Shown here piece after piece: positions 17,824-27,105 of a stretch of DNA of 64,000 nucleotides. Positions within the stretch are counted from its first letter, which is position 1. Every line of letters begins with the position of its first letter. The notes beneath the pieces are model-generated. The model was not told where the DNA came from, made no database searches, and saw only the letters and a program-made list of their open reading frames with translations. Made by a program: the position numbers and the translations under genes. The stretch is from Rhizobium lentis. GTDB lineage: Bacteria; Pseudomonadota; Alphaproteobacteria; Rhizobiales; Rhizobiaceae. The DNA lies in contig NZ_JACHBD010000017.1 of NCBI RefSeq assembly GCF_014200175.1, positions 1 to 64,000 of the forward strand, read 5' to 3'.

Positions 17824-18612
17824 ATGACCCTCAAGGCCCGTGTCATCCCCTGCCTCGACGTGAAGGACGGCCGCGTCGTCAAGGGCGTCAACTTCCTAAA
17901 TCTCGTCGATGCCGGCGATCCCGTCGAAGCGGCGAAAGCCTATGATGAGGCCGGCGCCGACGAACTCTGCTTCCTCGACATTACCGCTTCATCGGACAAT
18001 CGCGAAACGATCTTCGATGTCGTGTCGCGCACGGCCGACCAGTGCTTCATGCCGCTGACGGTCGGCGGCGGGGTGCGTACCATCGCCGATATCCGCAGGC
18101 TGCTGCTGTGCGGCGCCGACAAGGTTTCGATCAACTCGGCTGCGGTCAGCAATCCCGACTTCGTCGCCGAGGCGGCCGACAAGTTCGGCGACCAGTGCAT
18201 CGTCGTCTCGATCGACGCCAAGCGCAGGCTCACGCAGGCGGTCGGCGGGGACAATCTCAGTGCCTGGGAAATCTATACACATGGCGGCCGCAATGCGACC
18301 GGCATCGACGCCGTCGAATTCGCCCAGAAGATGGTGGCGCGCGGCGCCGGCGAGCTTCTGGTCACGTCGATGGACCGCGACGGCACCAAGGTCGGCTACG
18401 ACCTGGAACTGACCCGGGCGATCGCCGACGCGGTTCGCGTGCCCGTCATTGCCTCAGGTGGTGTCGGCGACCTCGACGACCTCGTCGCCGGGGTGAAGGA
18501 AGGACACGCCAATGCCGTTCTCGCCGCCTCGATCTTCCACTTCGGCACCTATTCCGTCAGCGAGGCGAAACACTATATGTCGAAGTGCGGCATCGACATG
18601 CGTCTCGACTGA
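17824..18612 (+). CDS. hisF: Imidazole glycerol phosphate synthase, cyclase subunit HisF
   Basis: A 262-residue barrel enzyme homologous to HisA. Catalytic Asp residues are in IPCLDVKDGRVVKG and LVTSMDRDGTK; phosphate loops are in TVGGGVRT and IASGGVG. With HisH it converts PRFAR and ammonia to imidazoleglycerol phosphate and AICAR, the latter feeding purine synthesis. It abuts hisA with no gap. Confidence 0.97.
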   Translation: MTLKARVIPCLDVKDGRVVKGVNFLNLVDAGDPVEAAKAYDEAGADELCFLDITASSDNRETIFDVVSRTADQCFMPLTVGGGVRTIADIRRLLLCGADKVSINSAAVSNPDFVAEAADKFGDQCIVVSIDAKRRLTQAVGGDNLSAWEIYTHGGRNATGIDAVEFAQKMVARGAGELLVTSMDRDGTKVGYDLELTRAIADAVRVPVIASGGVGDLDDLVAGVKEGHANAVLAASIFHFGTYSVSEAKHYMSKCGIDMRLD

Positions 18613-18629
18613 GGCTTGAAAGCGGATAT

Positions 18630-18953
18630 ATGAGCGGATTTTCCCTTTCCGATCTCGAAAGGATCGTTGAAGAGCGATCGAAGGCCTCGCCGGAGCAGTC
18701 CTGGACGGCCAAACTCGTGGCCGGCGGCCAGCCGAAAGCGGCAAAGAAGCTTGGCGAGGAGGCGATCGAAGCCGTGATGGCGGCGGCGACCGGCGACCGT
18801 GACAATCTGACCTATGAAGCCGCCGACGTGCTCTATCACCTATTGGTCGTATTGAAGATTGCTGAAATACCGTTAGAGAATGTCATGGCCGAACTCGAGC
18901 GCAGAACCGCGCAGTCCGGTCTCAAGGAAAAGGCCAATCGGCAGAGTTCATGA
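18630..18953 (+). CDS. hisE: Phosphoribosyl-ATP pyrophosphatase
   Basis: A 107-residue all-alpha NTP pyrophosphohydrolase of the MazG-like fold, hydrolysing PR-ATP to PR-AMP in histidine synthesis. The metal-binding helix pair KKLGEEAIEAVMAA and NLTYEAADVLYHLLVVL is clear. It stands alone rather than fused to HisI. The ATG at 18630 starts MSGFSLSDLERIV; the frame is open further upstream but overlaps hisF. Its stop overlaps the coaA start (ATGA). Confidence 0.94.
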   Translation: MSGFSLSDLERIVEERSKASPEQSWTAKLVAGGQPKAAKKLGEEAIEAVMAAATGDRDNLTYEAADVLYHLLVVLKIAEIPLENVMAELERRTAQSGLKEKANRQSS

Positions 18954-19945
18954 GTATCGCGACTGAGATCATTGGGGTGCCGGAAACATTGGATCACTTC
19001 CAGTCCGAATCCTATTCGCCGTACCACTTCTTCTCTTCCGAACAATGGGCGAAGTTCCGCGCCGACACGCCACTGACGCTGACCAGCGACGAGGTCAAGC
19101 GGCTGCGTTCGATGGGCGACCCGATCGATCTCGACGAGGTCAGGCGCATCTATCTGTCGCTGTCGCGGCTGCTGTCAGCGCATGTCGAATCCTCGCAAAT
19201 GCTGTTCGAACAGCGCAACCGCTTCCTGAGCCTCTCCGACGTGACGAAAACGCCCTTCGTCATCGGCATCGCCGGCTCGGTCGCGGTGGGAAAATCGACC
19301 ACCGCCCGTATCCTCAAGGAACTGCTGGGGCGCTGGCCCTCCAGTCCGAAGGTCGATCTCATCACGACCGACGGCTTCCTGCATCCAAACGCCGTGCTGC
19401 AGCGGGAAAAGCTGATGCAGCGCAAGGGTTTTCCGGAAAGCTACGACACGGCCGCGATCCTGCGCTTCCTCTCGGCGATCAAGGCCGGCCGACCGGACGT
19501 GCGGGCACCCTGCTATTCGCATCTCGTTTATGACGTGCTCCCGGACGAGTACAAAATCGTCGACCGGCCCGACATCCTGATCTTCGAAGGCATCAATGTG
19601 CTGCAATCGCGCGACCTGCCGGCCGACGGCAAGATCGTGCCGATGGTGTCTGACTTCTTCGACTTCTCGATCTATATTGATGCCGCGGAAGATCAAATTC
19701 ATAACTGGTACGTCACGCGCTTCATGCGGCTACGGGAGACCGCCTTCCGCGATCCGAACTCTTACTTCCATCGCTATGCCTCGATCAGCGATGCGGAAGC
19801 TCTCGATATCGCCGCAGATCTGTGGACGAATATCAACCTAAAGAACCTGCGCCAGAACATCCTGCCGACACGGCCACGCGCCGATCTCATCCTCAAAAAG
19901 GGCAAGGATCACCTGATCGAACAGGTGGCGCTGCGAAAATTGTAG
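18950..19945 (+). CDS. coaA: Type I pantothenate kinase
   Basis: A 331-residue CoaA-type kinase phosphorylating pantothenate, the committed and CoA-inhibited step of coenzyme A synthesis. The P-loop is GSVAVGKST; TTDGFLHPN and FEGINVLQ carry further nucleotide- and pantothenate-binding residues. Residues 1-30 form a rhizobial-type extension. It overlaps the end of hisE by four bases, so it is translationally coupled to the histidine operon, a linkage common in rhizobia. Confidence 0.95.
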   Translation: MSIATEIIGVPETLDHFQSESYSPYHFFSSEQWAKFRADTPLTLTSDEVKRLRSMGDPIDLDEVRRIYLSLSRLLSAHVESSQMLFEQRNRFLSLSDVTKTPFVIGIAGSVAVGKSTTARILKELLGRWPSSPKVDLITTDGFLHPNAVLQREKLMQRKGFPESYDTAAILRFLSAIKAGRPDVRAPCYSHLVYDVLPDEYKIVDRPDILIFEGINVLQSRDLPADGKIVPMVSDFFDFSIYIDAAEDQIHNWYVTRFMRLRETAFRDPNSYFHRYASISDAEALDIAADLWTNINLKNLRQNILPTRPRADLILKKGKDHLIEQVALRKL

Positions 19946-19962
19946 CAGTCGATCTATCAGCC

Positions 19963-20574
19963 TCAGGGATTGACGCGGCGCAGCGTTAGATTGATGCGGC
20001 CGCCATTCTTCAACAGCGTCGATGTTGCGGGATGAATCCGGTCGACGCCGTGGAAACACAGCCTTCCCTCGCCGCCCAATACGACCAGATCGCCGCTCGA
20101 CAGTTTGAAAGATAGCGTGCGATCGTTGCGGCTGAGACCGCCGACGCGAAAGAGGCAGCTATTGCCGAGCGAGATCGAGACGACAGGCGCCTGCAGATTG
20201 CGCTCGTCCTTATCCTGATGCAGGCCCATGCGCGCGTCGTCGGAATAGAAGTTGACGAGGCAGGCTTCCGGCGGTTTTTCATAACCCGACACGTCATTCC
20301 AGATCTCGAGCAACGACTGCGGCATATCAGGCCAGGGCCTGCCGGTGACAGGATGCGTCGGCTGGTAGCGATAGCCGCGCTCCTTGTCCGTCACCCAGCC
20401 GAGCGGCCCGCAATTGGTCATGCGCACCGACATCGGCTTGCCGGTGCCTGGCATGGCGGGCACGAAAAGCGGCGCCTCGGCGACCACGGCACGGATCACC
20501 TCGACCAGCGCTTCCTGACGCGACCGGTCGAGATATTCAGGCAGATGGCGGACGCCGTTCGACAGTTCGGGCAT
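19963..20574 (-). CDS. alkB: AlkB-type 2-oxoglutarate dioxygenase, DNA alkylation repair
   Basis: About 203 residues of the AlkB family, which removes 1-methyladenine and 3-methylcytosine lesions by Fe(II)/2-oxoglutarate oxidation. The iron ligands are visible: His and Asp in GLHQDKDE and the distal His in FHGVDRI; a C-terminal Arg pair (NLTLRRVN) binds 2-oxoglutarate. The NFYSDDARMGLHQD stretch is family-specific. The ATG at 20574 is chosen; a GTG at 20589 would add five residues. Its start touches the arfB stop, so the two form an operon. No ada-type regulator is nearby. Confidence 0.92.
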   Translation of the reverse strand: MPELSNGVRHLPEYLDRSRQEALVEVIRAVVAEAPLFVPAMPGTGKPMSVRMTNCGPLGWVTDKERGYRYQPTHPVTGRPWPDMPQSLLEIWNDVSGYEKPPEACLVNFYSDDARMGLHQDKDERNLQAPVVSISLGNSCLFRVGGLSRNDRTLSFKLSSGDLVVLGGEGRLCFHGVDRIHPATSTLLKNGGRINLTLRRVNP

Positions 20575-20575
20575 G

Positions 20576-21013
20576 TCAGTCGCCGCCACCGGGACGGCCG
20601 CGCATTTTCTTGACTTCCGAGCGGCCGGATTTTTCCTTCAGACGGCGTTCGACCGAACCTTTGGTCGGCTTGGTCTTCTTGCGCGGCGGCGGCGGTGGCT
20701 TGGCTGCCTCCAGAATCAGTTCCTTCAGCCGTTCGCGCGCGTCCTCACGGTTGCGATCCTGGCTGCGAAAGCGGCTTGCCTCGATCATCAGCACGCCGTC
20801 CTTCGACAGGCGCCGGCCGGCAAGCCTGATCGCATTGGCCTTGACGCGGTCATTAAGCGAAGGCGAATTCGCGACGTTGAAAAACAGCTGGACCGCCGTC
20901 GAAACCTTGTTGACGTTCTGACCGCCGGGGCCGCCTGCCAGAACGAACTGTTCCGTCAGCTCCCATCCTGAGATGGTGATCCTGTCGTCGATATAGAGCG
21001 CGTCGCTGGCCAT
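20576..21013 (-). CDS. arfB: ArfB, alternative ribosome-rescue peptidyl-tRNA hydrolase
   Basis: A 145-residue release-factor-like protein. It has the GGQ motif (LAGGPGGQNVNKVSTAV) of class I release factors, no codon-recognition domain, and a basic C-terminal tail rich in Lys/Arg (PPPPRKKTKPTKGSVERRL, KKMRGR) that enters the empty mRNA channel of stalled ribosomes. This is the ArfB (YaeJ) architecture. It precedes alkB on the minus strand with a two-base stop/start junction. Confidence 0.93.
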   Translation of the reverse strand: MASDALYIDDRITISGWELTEQFVLAGGPGGQNVNKVSTAVQLFFNVANSPSLNDRVKANAIRLAGRRLSKDGVLMIEASRFRSQDRNREDARERLKELILEAAKPPPPPRKKTKPTKGSVERRLKEKSGRSEVKKMRGRPGGGD

Positions 21014-21070
21014 GTGGCGTTCTATCTCATATCGGCAGCCGGTTGAAAATATCGGCCGTCAATCGAACAA

Positions 21071-21093
21071 CCCGGCAATCCTGCGATGCCGGG
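21071..21093 (-). terminator. Probable terminator downstream of pckA
   Basis: Inverted repeat CCCGGCA (21071-21077) and TGCCGGG (21087-21093), a GC-rich stem with a nine-base loop. On the minus strand it lies about 40 bases after the pckA stop and is followed by TTGTTCG, a weak T tract, so termination may be partial. Confidence 0.6.
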
Positions 21094-21134
21094 TTTCACG
21101 TGAGTCAGAGACGTTGTTTTAGGACGGGCTCAGC

Positions 21135-22745
<1,611 letters not shown>

Positions 22746-23065
22746 GGCTACTTCCCTTCGCTCAGGCGCGTTGCCGTTAAAACTGACTGCGAAAATAAGG
22801 GTAGAAATTTTAAAACACAAGAGACTAAAATTGAGAAAGTTCAGTAATATCAAAGTATTAATCGATTTAAATTTCTCGATGGTATTTTAAATCGTTTGAA
22901 GAGGTCGCGTTGCAACAGTTTGTCGCGCTACTTGAGATTGTGGGGAATTTTTACGACAATCCTCCCTTTATCTTTGCCACAATTTGTTCCACCTTTATCC
23001 TCCATAAGCGCATCCGGTCATTGAGACCGCCTGGGGACGACGAAAATCCGGGAGATTGCGCACTG
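22746..23065. promoter_or_regulatory. Divergent pckA-chvI control region
   Basis: This 320-base gap has no believable gene. The pckA-proximal half (22746-22900) is markedly A/T-rich compared with its surroundings and holds palindromic sequence (see the separate operator entry). The chvI-proximal half has pyrimidine-rich stretches such as GCCACAATTTGTTCCACC but no -35/-10 pair I would defend. Both genes must be driven from here. Confidence 0.6.
22858..22870. promoter_or_regulatory. Candidate LacI-family (PckR-type) operator upstream of pckA
   Basis: TTAATCGATTTAA is a near-palindrome around a central CG, the hallmark of LacI/GalR operators. In Sinorhizobium meliloti the LacI-family regulator PckR represses pckA. 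Position, about 115 bases before the pckA start, and symmetry fit such a site; the assignment is inference because I cannot compare it with a measured PckR motif. Confidence 0.4.
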
Positions 23066-23821
23066 ATGACGGAGACCAACACCATGCCGACAATCGCGCT
23101 CGTTGACGACGACCGCAACATCCTCACCTCGGTGTCGATCGCACTGGAGGCCGAAGGATATAAGGTCGAGACCTATACGGACGGTGCCTCGGCGCTCGAC
23201 GGCCTTCTGGCGCGACCGCCGCAGCTGGCGATCTTCGATATCAAGATGCCGCGCATGGACGGCATGGAGCTGTTGCGCCGCCTGCGGCAGAAATCGGATA
23301 TCCCGGTCATCTTCCTCACCTCCAAGGATGAGGAGATCGACGAGCTGTTCGGCCTGAAGATGGGCGCCGACGATTTCATCACCAAACCTTTCTCGCAGCG
23401 CCTGCTGGTGGAGCGCGTGCGCGCCGTCCTGCGTCGCGCTTCGAGCCGCGAAGCCGCGGCCGCCGGCGGCACGAGCCCGAGCGGCACGCCGAAGGCCGGG
23501 GCCGTGCAGCAGGCCCGTTCGCTGGAGCGTGGCCAGCTGGTCATGGACCAGGAGCGGCATACCTGCACCTGGAAGGGCGAAGCGGTGACGCTGACGGTGA
23601 CCGAGTTCCTGATCCTGCATTCGCTGGCGCAGCGTCCGGGCGTCGTCAAGAGCCGCGACGCGCTGATGGATGCCGCCTATGATGAACAGGTTTATGTCGA
23701 CGACCGGACGATTGACAGCCACATCAAGCGGCTGCGCAAGAAATTCAAGATGGTCGATACCGATTTTGATATGATTGAAACGCTCTACGGAGTGGGATAC
23801 CGATTCCGCGAAGCAGCCTGA
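23066..23821 (+). CDS. chvI: Response regulator ChvI (OmpR/PhoB family)
   Basis: About 251 residues: a receiver domain (TIALVDDDRNILTSVS; phospho-Asp in LAIFDIKMPRMDGMELLRR; Lys in FITKPFS), an Ala/Gly/Pro-rich linker, and an OmpR-type winged helix (DDRTIDSHIKRLRKKF, GVGYRF). With ChvG (ExoS in Sinorhizobium) it controls exopolysaccharide, flagella and acid/host-induced envelope genes. Start uncertain: ATG 23066 or ATG 23084. The latter has GGAG at an ideal distance and gives MPTIALVDDDRN, close to other ChvI proteins. Confidence 0.95.
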   Translation: MTETNTMPTIALVDDDRNILTSVSIALEAEGYKVETYTDGASALDGLLARPPQLAIFDIKMPRMDGMELLRRLRQKSDIPVIFLTSKDEEIDELFGLKMGADDFITKPFSQRLLVERVRAVLRRASSREAAAAGGTSPSGTPKAGAVQQARSLERGQLVMDQERHTCTWKGEAVTLTVTEFLILHSLAQRPGVVKSRDALMDAAYDEQVYVDDRTIDSHIKRLRKKFKMVDTDFDMIETLYGVGYRFREAA

Positions 23822-23899
23822 GCCTCGACGGCGCAGCGCGAGACATAGTTGAGGGTTGCGGGCCGGTTATCCGGCCCCGCCCTTCGAAAGGGCCTGTCA

Positions 23900-25690
23900 T
23901 TGGCACAATTGGTGCAGGAAAGGGATCTGGACGATGCGGAGGGCGTGAGCACCCGTCGCGTCCGAGGCCGCCGTTGGTCGCATCCCTTCACGCTGATTCG
24001 CCGCATCTTCGGCAATGCCGTCTTTTCGAGCCTGACGCGGCGCATCGTCTTCTTCAATCTCGTCGCGCTGCTGGTGCTCGTCGGCGGCATCCTTTACCTC
24101 AACCAGTTTCGCGAAGGCCTGATCGACGCCCGCGCAGAAAGCCTGTTGACGCAGGGTGAGATCATCGCGGGGGCCGTTTCGGCCTCCGCATCTGTCGATA
24201 CAAATTCGATCACCATCGATCCGCAGAAGCTGCTCGAACTGCAGGCGGGCCAGAGCATCACCCCGGTGCCGAACGACGAGGACCTGGAGTTTCCGATCGA
24301 TCCCGAGAAGGTCGCCCCCGTCCTGCGCCGGCTGATCTCTCCAACGCGCACGCGCGCCCGCATCTTCGATGCCGACGCCAATCTGCTGCTCGATTCGCGT
24401 CACCTATATTCGCGCGGCCAGGTGCTGCGCTTCGACCTGCCGCCGGTCGAGGAAGAGAAGCAGACCTGGAGCGATTGGTTCGCGACCCTGTTCAACAAGG
24501 CGCTGCAGCCCGGCAATCTGCCGCTCTATAAGGAAGCACCGGGCGGAGACGGGTCGATCTATCCCGAGGTGATGAACGCGCTGACCGGCGTGCGCGGCGC
24601 GGTCGTGCGCACCACGGAGAAGGGCGAACTCATCGTTTCCGTCGCCGTGCCGATTCAGCGCTTCCGCGCCGTGCTCGGCGTGCTACTCTTGTCGACGCAG
24701 GCCGGCGACATCGACAATATCGTGCATGCCGAACGGCTGGCCATCATGCGGGTCTTCGGCGTGGCGACGCTTGTCAACGTGTTGCTTTCGCTGGTGCTGT
24801 CGTCGACCATCGCCAATCCGCTGCGCCGTCTTTCGGCAGCGGCCATCCGGGTGCGCCGCGGCGCCAAAACACGCGAGCAGATCCCCGACTTCTCCGCCCG
24901 CCAGGATGAAATCGGCAATCTTTCCATCGCCTTGCGCGAGATGACGACGGCACTTTACGACCGCATCGATGCGATCGAGAGCTTTGCGGCCGATGTCAGC
25001 CACGAACTCAAGAACCCGCTGACCTCGCTGCGCAGCGCCGTCGAAACGCTGCCGCTCGCCAAATCCGAGGATTCTAAGAAACGACTGCTGGATGTCATCC
25101 AGCACGACGTGCGCCGTCTCGACCGCTTGATCAGCGATATTTCCGATGCCTCGCGTCTCGATGCCGAACTCGCACGCGTCGATGCCGGCTCCGTCGATAT
25201 GGAAGTGCTGCTGCGCGACCTGATCGAAGTGTCCCGCCAGATCAGGGGCAGCAAGAAGCAGGTGGAGATCGAATATGCGATCGAGCGCAAGCCGAACATC
25301 AAGACGCGCTTCGTCGTCAACGGCCACGACCTGCGCATCGGCCAGATCATAACGAATCTGATCGAAAATGCCCGATCCTTCGTGCCTGAGAAGGGCGGCA
25401 AGATCACCGTGCGACTGGTGCGCACACGGTCGCGCTGCGTCACCACCATCGAGGACAACGGTCCCGGCATCCAGGCGGAGAATATTGACCGCATCTTCGA
25501 GCGCTTCTATACGGACCGGCCGGAATCGGAAGGTTTTGGCCAGAATTCCGGCCTTGGCCTTTCGATCAGCCGGCAGATCGCCGAAGCTCATGGCGGTTCG
25601 CTGAGGGCGGAAAACATCACCGAGGGCGATAGCGGGCGCATACTCGGCGCGCGCTTCATCCTCGCTCTGCCCCTCGATGCCGCAGCATGA
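23900..25690 (+). CDS. chvG: Sensor histidine kinase ChvG (ExoS)
   Basis: About 596 residues from a TTG at 23900 preceded by AAAGGG at seven bases; this equals the known ExoS length within a residue. Layout: basic cytoplasmic N-terminus, transmembrane segment (FFNLVALLVLVGGILYLNQF), a large periplasmic sensor domain to about residue 265, a second transmembrane segment (VATLVNVLLSLVLSSTI), HAMP, the H-box (FAADVSHELKNPLTSL) and ATPase boxes (NLIENARSF, DNGPGI, GLGLSISRQI). In related species the periplasmic inhibitor ExoR holds it inactive. It is cognate to ChvI 78 bases upstream and its end overlaps hprK (ATGA). Confidence 0.95.
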   Translation: MAQLVQERDLDDAEGVSTRRVRGRRWSHPFTLIRRIFGNAVFSSLTRRIVFFNLVALLVLVGGILYLNQFREGLIDARAESLLTQGEIIAGAVSASASVDTNSITIDPQKLLELQAGQSITPVPNDEDLEFPIDPEKVAPVLRRLISPTRTRARIFDADANLLLDSRHLYSRGQVLRFDLPPVEEEKQTWSDWFATLFNKALQPGNLPLYKEAPGGDGSIYPEVMNALTGVRGAVVRTTEKGELIVSVAVPIQRFRAVLGVLLLSTQAGDIDNIVHAERLAIMRVFGVATLVNVLLSLVLSSTIANPLRRLSAAAIRVRRGAKTREQIPDFSARQDEIGNLSIALREMTTALYDRIDAIESFAADVSHELKNPLTSLRSAVETLPLAKSEDSKKRLLDVIQHDVRRLDRLISDISDASRLDAELARVDAGSVDMEVLLRDLIEVSRQIRGSKKQVEIEYAIERKPNIKTRFVVNGHDLRIGQIITNLIENARSFVPEKGGKITVRLVRTRSRCVTTIEDNGPGIQAENIDRIFERFYTDRPESEGFGQNSGLGLSISRQIAEAHGGSLRAENITEGDSGRILGARFILALPLDAAA

Positions 25691-26136
25691 GCGAGGCTCC
25701 CAACATCCATGCGACAGCGATCGTCGTGGGCAGGACGGGACTCCTGTTCAGCGGGCCCTCCGGCTGGGGGAAATCGATGCTGGCTTTCACCTGCATGACC
25801 GAGGCTCGGCGTCTCGGTCTGTTCACGGCGCTGGTTGCCGACGATCAGGTGCTTCTGTCAGAAGAGGCAGGCACGGTGATCGCCACTTGCCCGCCATCGA
25901 TCGCCGGGCTGATCGAACTGCGCGGCACCGGCATCGTCCGACTGGACCATATCCCTCAGGCGGCCATGCATTATGCCGTGCTTCCGGGCAGTGCTTCCGG
26001 CGAAAACCGCGTCCCCCCCGAGGGCGAAATCGTCAGCCTTGCCGCCGGTTTTTCGCTTCCCGCGTTGCGGTTGCTCACAAGCGTGCCGTCACCGCTGGCA
26101 GTCCTAATAGCGAAAGCGCCTGATATCGGGGATTGA
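25687..26136 (+). CDS. hprK: Short-form HPr kinase/phosphorylase
   Basis: A 149-residue protein corresponding only to the C-terminal catalytic domain of HprK; Gram-positive enzymes are about 310 residues. The P-loop is SGPSGWGKS near residue 20. This short alphaproteobacterial form phosphorylates HPr on its regulatory Ser. Overlap with the chvG stop (ATGA) ties it to the two-component operon, and its substrate HPr is encoded two genes downstream. Confidence 0.9.
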   Translation: MSEAPNIHATAIVVGRTGLLFSGPSGWGKSMLAFTCMTEARRLGLFTALVADDQVLLSEEAGTVIATCPPSIAGLIELRGTGIVRLDHIPQAAMHYAVLPGSASGENRVPPEGEIVSLAAGFSLPALRLLTSVPSPLAVLIAKAPDIGD

Positions 26137-26286
26137 AGGCTTCCCGATTGATCAATCTGCCTTATATGTTTGCATTTTTATCTTGCACTTCGGCTTTTCA
26201 TCGCCAAGATGTGCCCCCACCGGTGGACGTAATTGCTGCATTGCGATATCTCAGCCATCGTTTGCGTATATGGGAGCAGTAATATC

Positions 26287-26688
26287 ATGATCGGACTTGT
26301 GCTTGTCACTCATGGCAAGCTGGCTGAAGAGTTTCGTCATGCTGTCGAGCACGTCGTCGGTCCTCAGAAATTCATCGAGACGGTCTGTATTGGCCCCGAA
26401 GACGACATGGACCAGAGACGACAGGACATTCTGCAAGCCGTTTCCGGCGCCGATGATGGCCATGGCGTCGTCATCCTGACCGACATGTTCGGCGGCACGC
26501 CGTCCAACCTCGCCATATCGGTCATGAGCAGCGGCCATACCGAAGTTATCGCCGGCGTCAACCTGCCGATGCTGATCAAGCTCGCCGGGGTGCGCGGCGA
26601 GAACAACATGGAGAAGGCGCTGGTCGAGGCTTCCGAAGCAGGGCGGAAATACATCAATGTCGCGAGCCGTGTGCTCAGCGGAAAATAA
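26287..26688 (+). CDS. PTS EIIA-Man family protein
   Basis: A 133-residue protein of the mannose-type EIIA fold (MIGLVLVTHGKLAEEF at the N-terminus), with the phosphorylated His at residue 9 and the family signature VVILTDMFGGTPSNLAIS. No EIIB, EIIC or EIID gene accompanies it, so it is regulatory rather than a sugar importer. A 150-base gap separates it from hprK and may carry its own promoter. HPr follows nine bases downstream. It is sometimes labelled manX or ptsL-like; I leave the symbol blank. Confidence 0.92.
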   Translation: MIGLVLVTHGKLAEEFRHAVEHVVGPQKFIETVCIGPEDDMDQRRQDILQAVSGADDGHGVVILTDMFGGTPSNLAISVMSSGHTEVIAGVNLPMLIKLAGVRGENNMEKALVEASEAGRKYINVASRVLSGK

Positions 26689-26697
26689 CGGCGCTTC

Positions 26698-26973
26698 ATG
26701 ACATCGCTTTCCCGGGAACTCCTCATCATCAACAAGCGCGGCCTTCACGCGCGCGCTTCGGCCAAGTTCGTTCAGATGGTCGAGACCTTCGATGCCGCCA
26801 TCACCGTCTCCAAGGACGGAATGACGGTCGGCGGCACGTCGATCATGGGCCTGATGATGCTTGCGGCAAGCCCGGGCTCCAGCGTCGTGGTCTCGGCGAG
26901 CGGCAGCCAGGCCGAGGAAGCGCTGGAGGCCTTGGACCAGTTGATCCAAAACCGGTTCGGCGAAGAGATGTGA
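26698..26973 (+). CDS. ptsH: Phosphocarrier protein HPr
   Basis: A 91-residue HPr. The catalytic His is residue 17 in KRGLHARASAKF, phosphorylated by EI of the PTS, and the regulatory Ser is residue 48 in GGTSIMGLMMLA, the target of HprK. It probably transfers phosphate to the EIIA-Man encoded just upstream. No ptsI/ptsP gene for EI lies in the window. Confidence 0.94.
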   Translation: MTSLSRELLIINKRGLHARASAKFVQMVETFDAAITVSKDGMTVGGTSIMGLMMLAASPGSSVVVSASGSQAEEALEALDQLIQNRFGEEM

Positions 26974-26995
26974 GCATAGGCCGAGCTCATATAAA

Positions 26996-27017
26996 CATAT
27001 AAAGACTTCTTTATATG
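26996..27017. promoter_or_regulatory. Perfect palindromic operator upstream of ahcY (candidate SahR site)
   Basis: Two 10-base arms, CATATAAAGA and TCTTTATATG, are exact reverse complements separated by CT. The site lies immediately upstream of the probable ahcY -35 box. SahR, an ArsR-family regulator that responds to S-adenosylhomocysteine, controls methionine-cycle genes in several Proteobacteria, and I recall similar ATATAAAGA-type palindromes for it in Rhizobiales. The palindrome is fact; its regulator is inference. Confidence 0.65.
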
Positions 27018-27021
27018 CTTA

Positions 27022-27050
27022 TTGCCTTCCCACCAGAAGCCTGCTAAACG
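27022..27050 (+). promoter_or_regulatory. Probable ahcY promoter
   Basis: TTGCCT (27022-27027) and TAAACG (27045-27050) are spaced by 17 bases and follow the palindrome directly. Transcription would begin near 27057, leaving a leader of about 195 bases before ahcY that contains a bulged hairpin at 27078-27105. Confidence 0.45.
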
Positions 27051-27077
27051 GCGGACATGCCGTGCGCTGAAGCGTGT

Positions 27078-27105
27078 CGCATCGAACACTGGTTCATGCG
27101 ATGCG
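27078..27105 (+). other. Bulged hairpin in the ahcY leader
   Basis: CGCATCGAAC followed by ACTG and then GTTC, a four-base bulge, and GATGCG forms a stem of about ten pairs. It would sit near the 5' end of the predicted ahcY mRNA leader. It does not look like a terminator, having no T tract. I cannot match it to a known riboswitch class. Confidence 0.35.
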
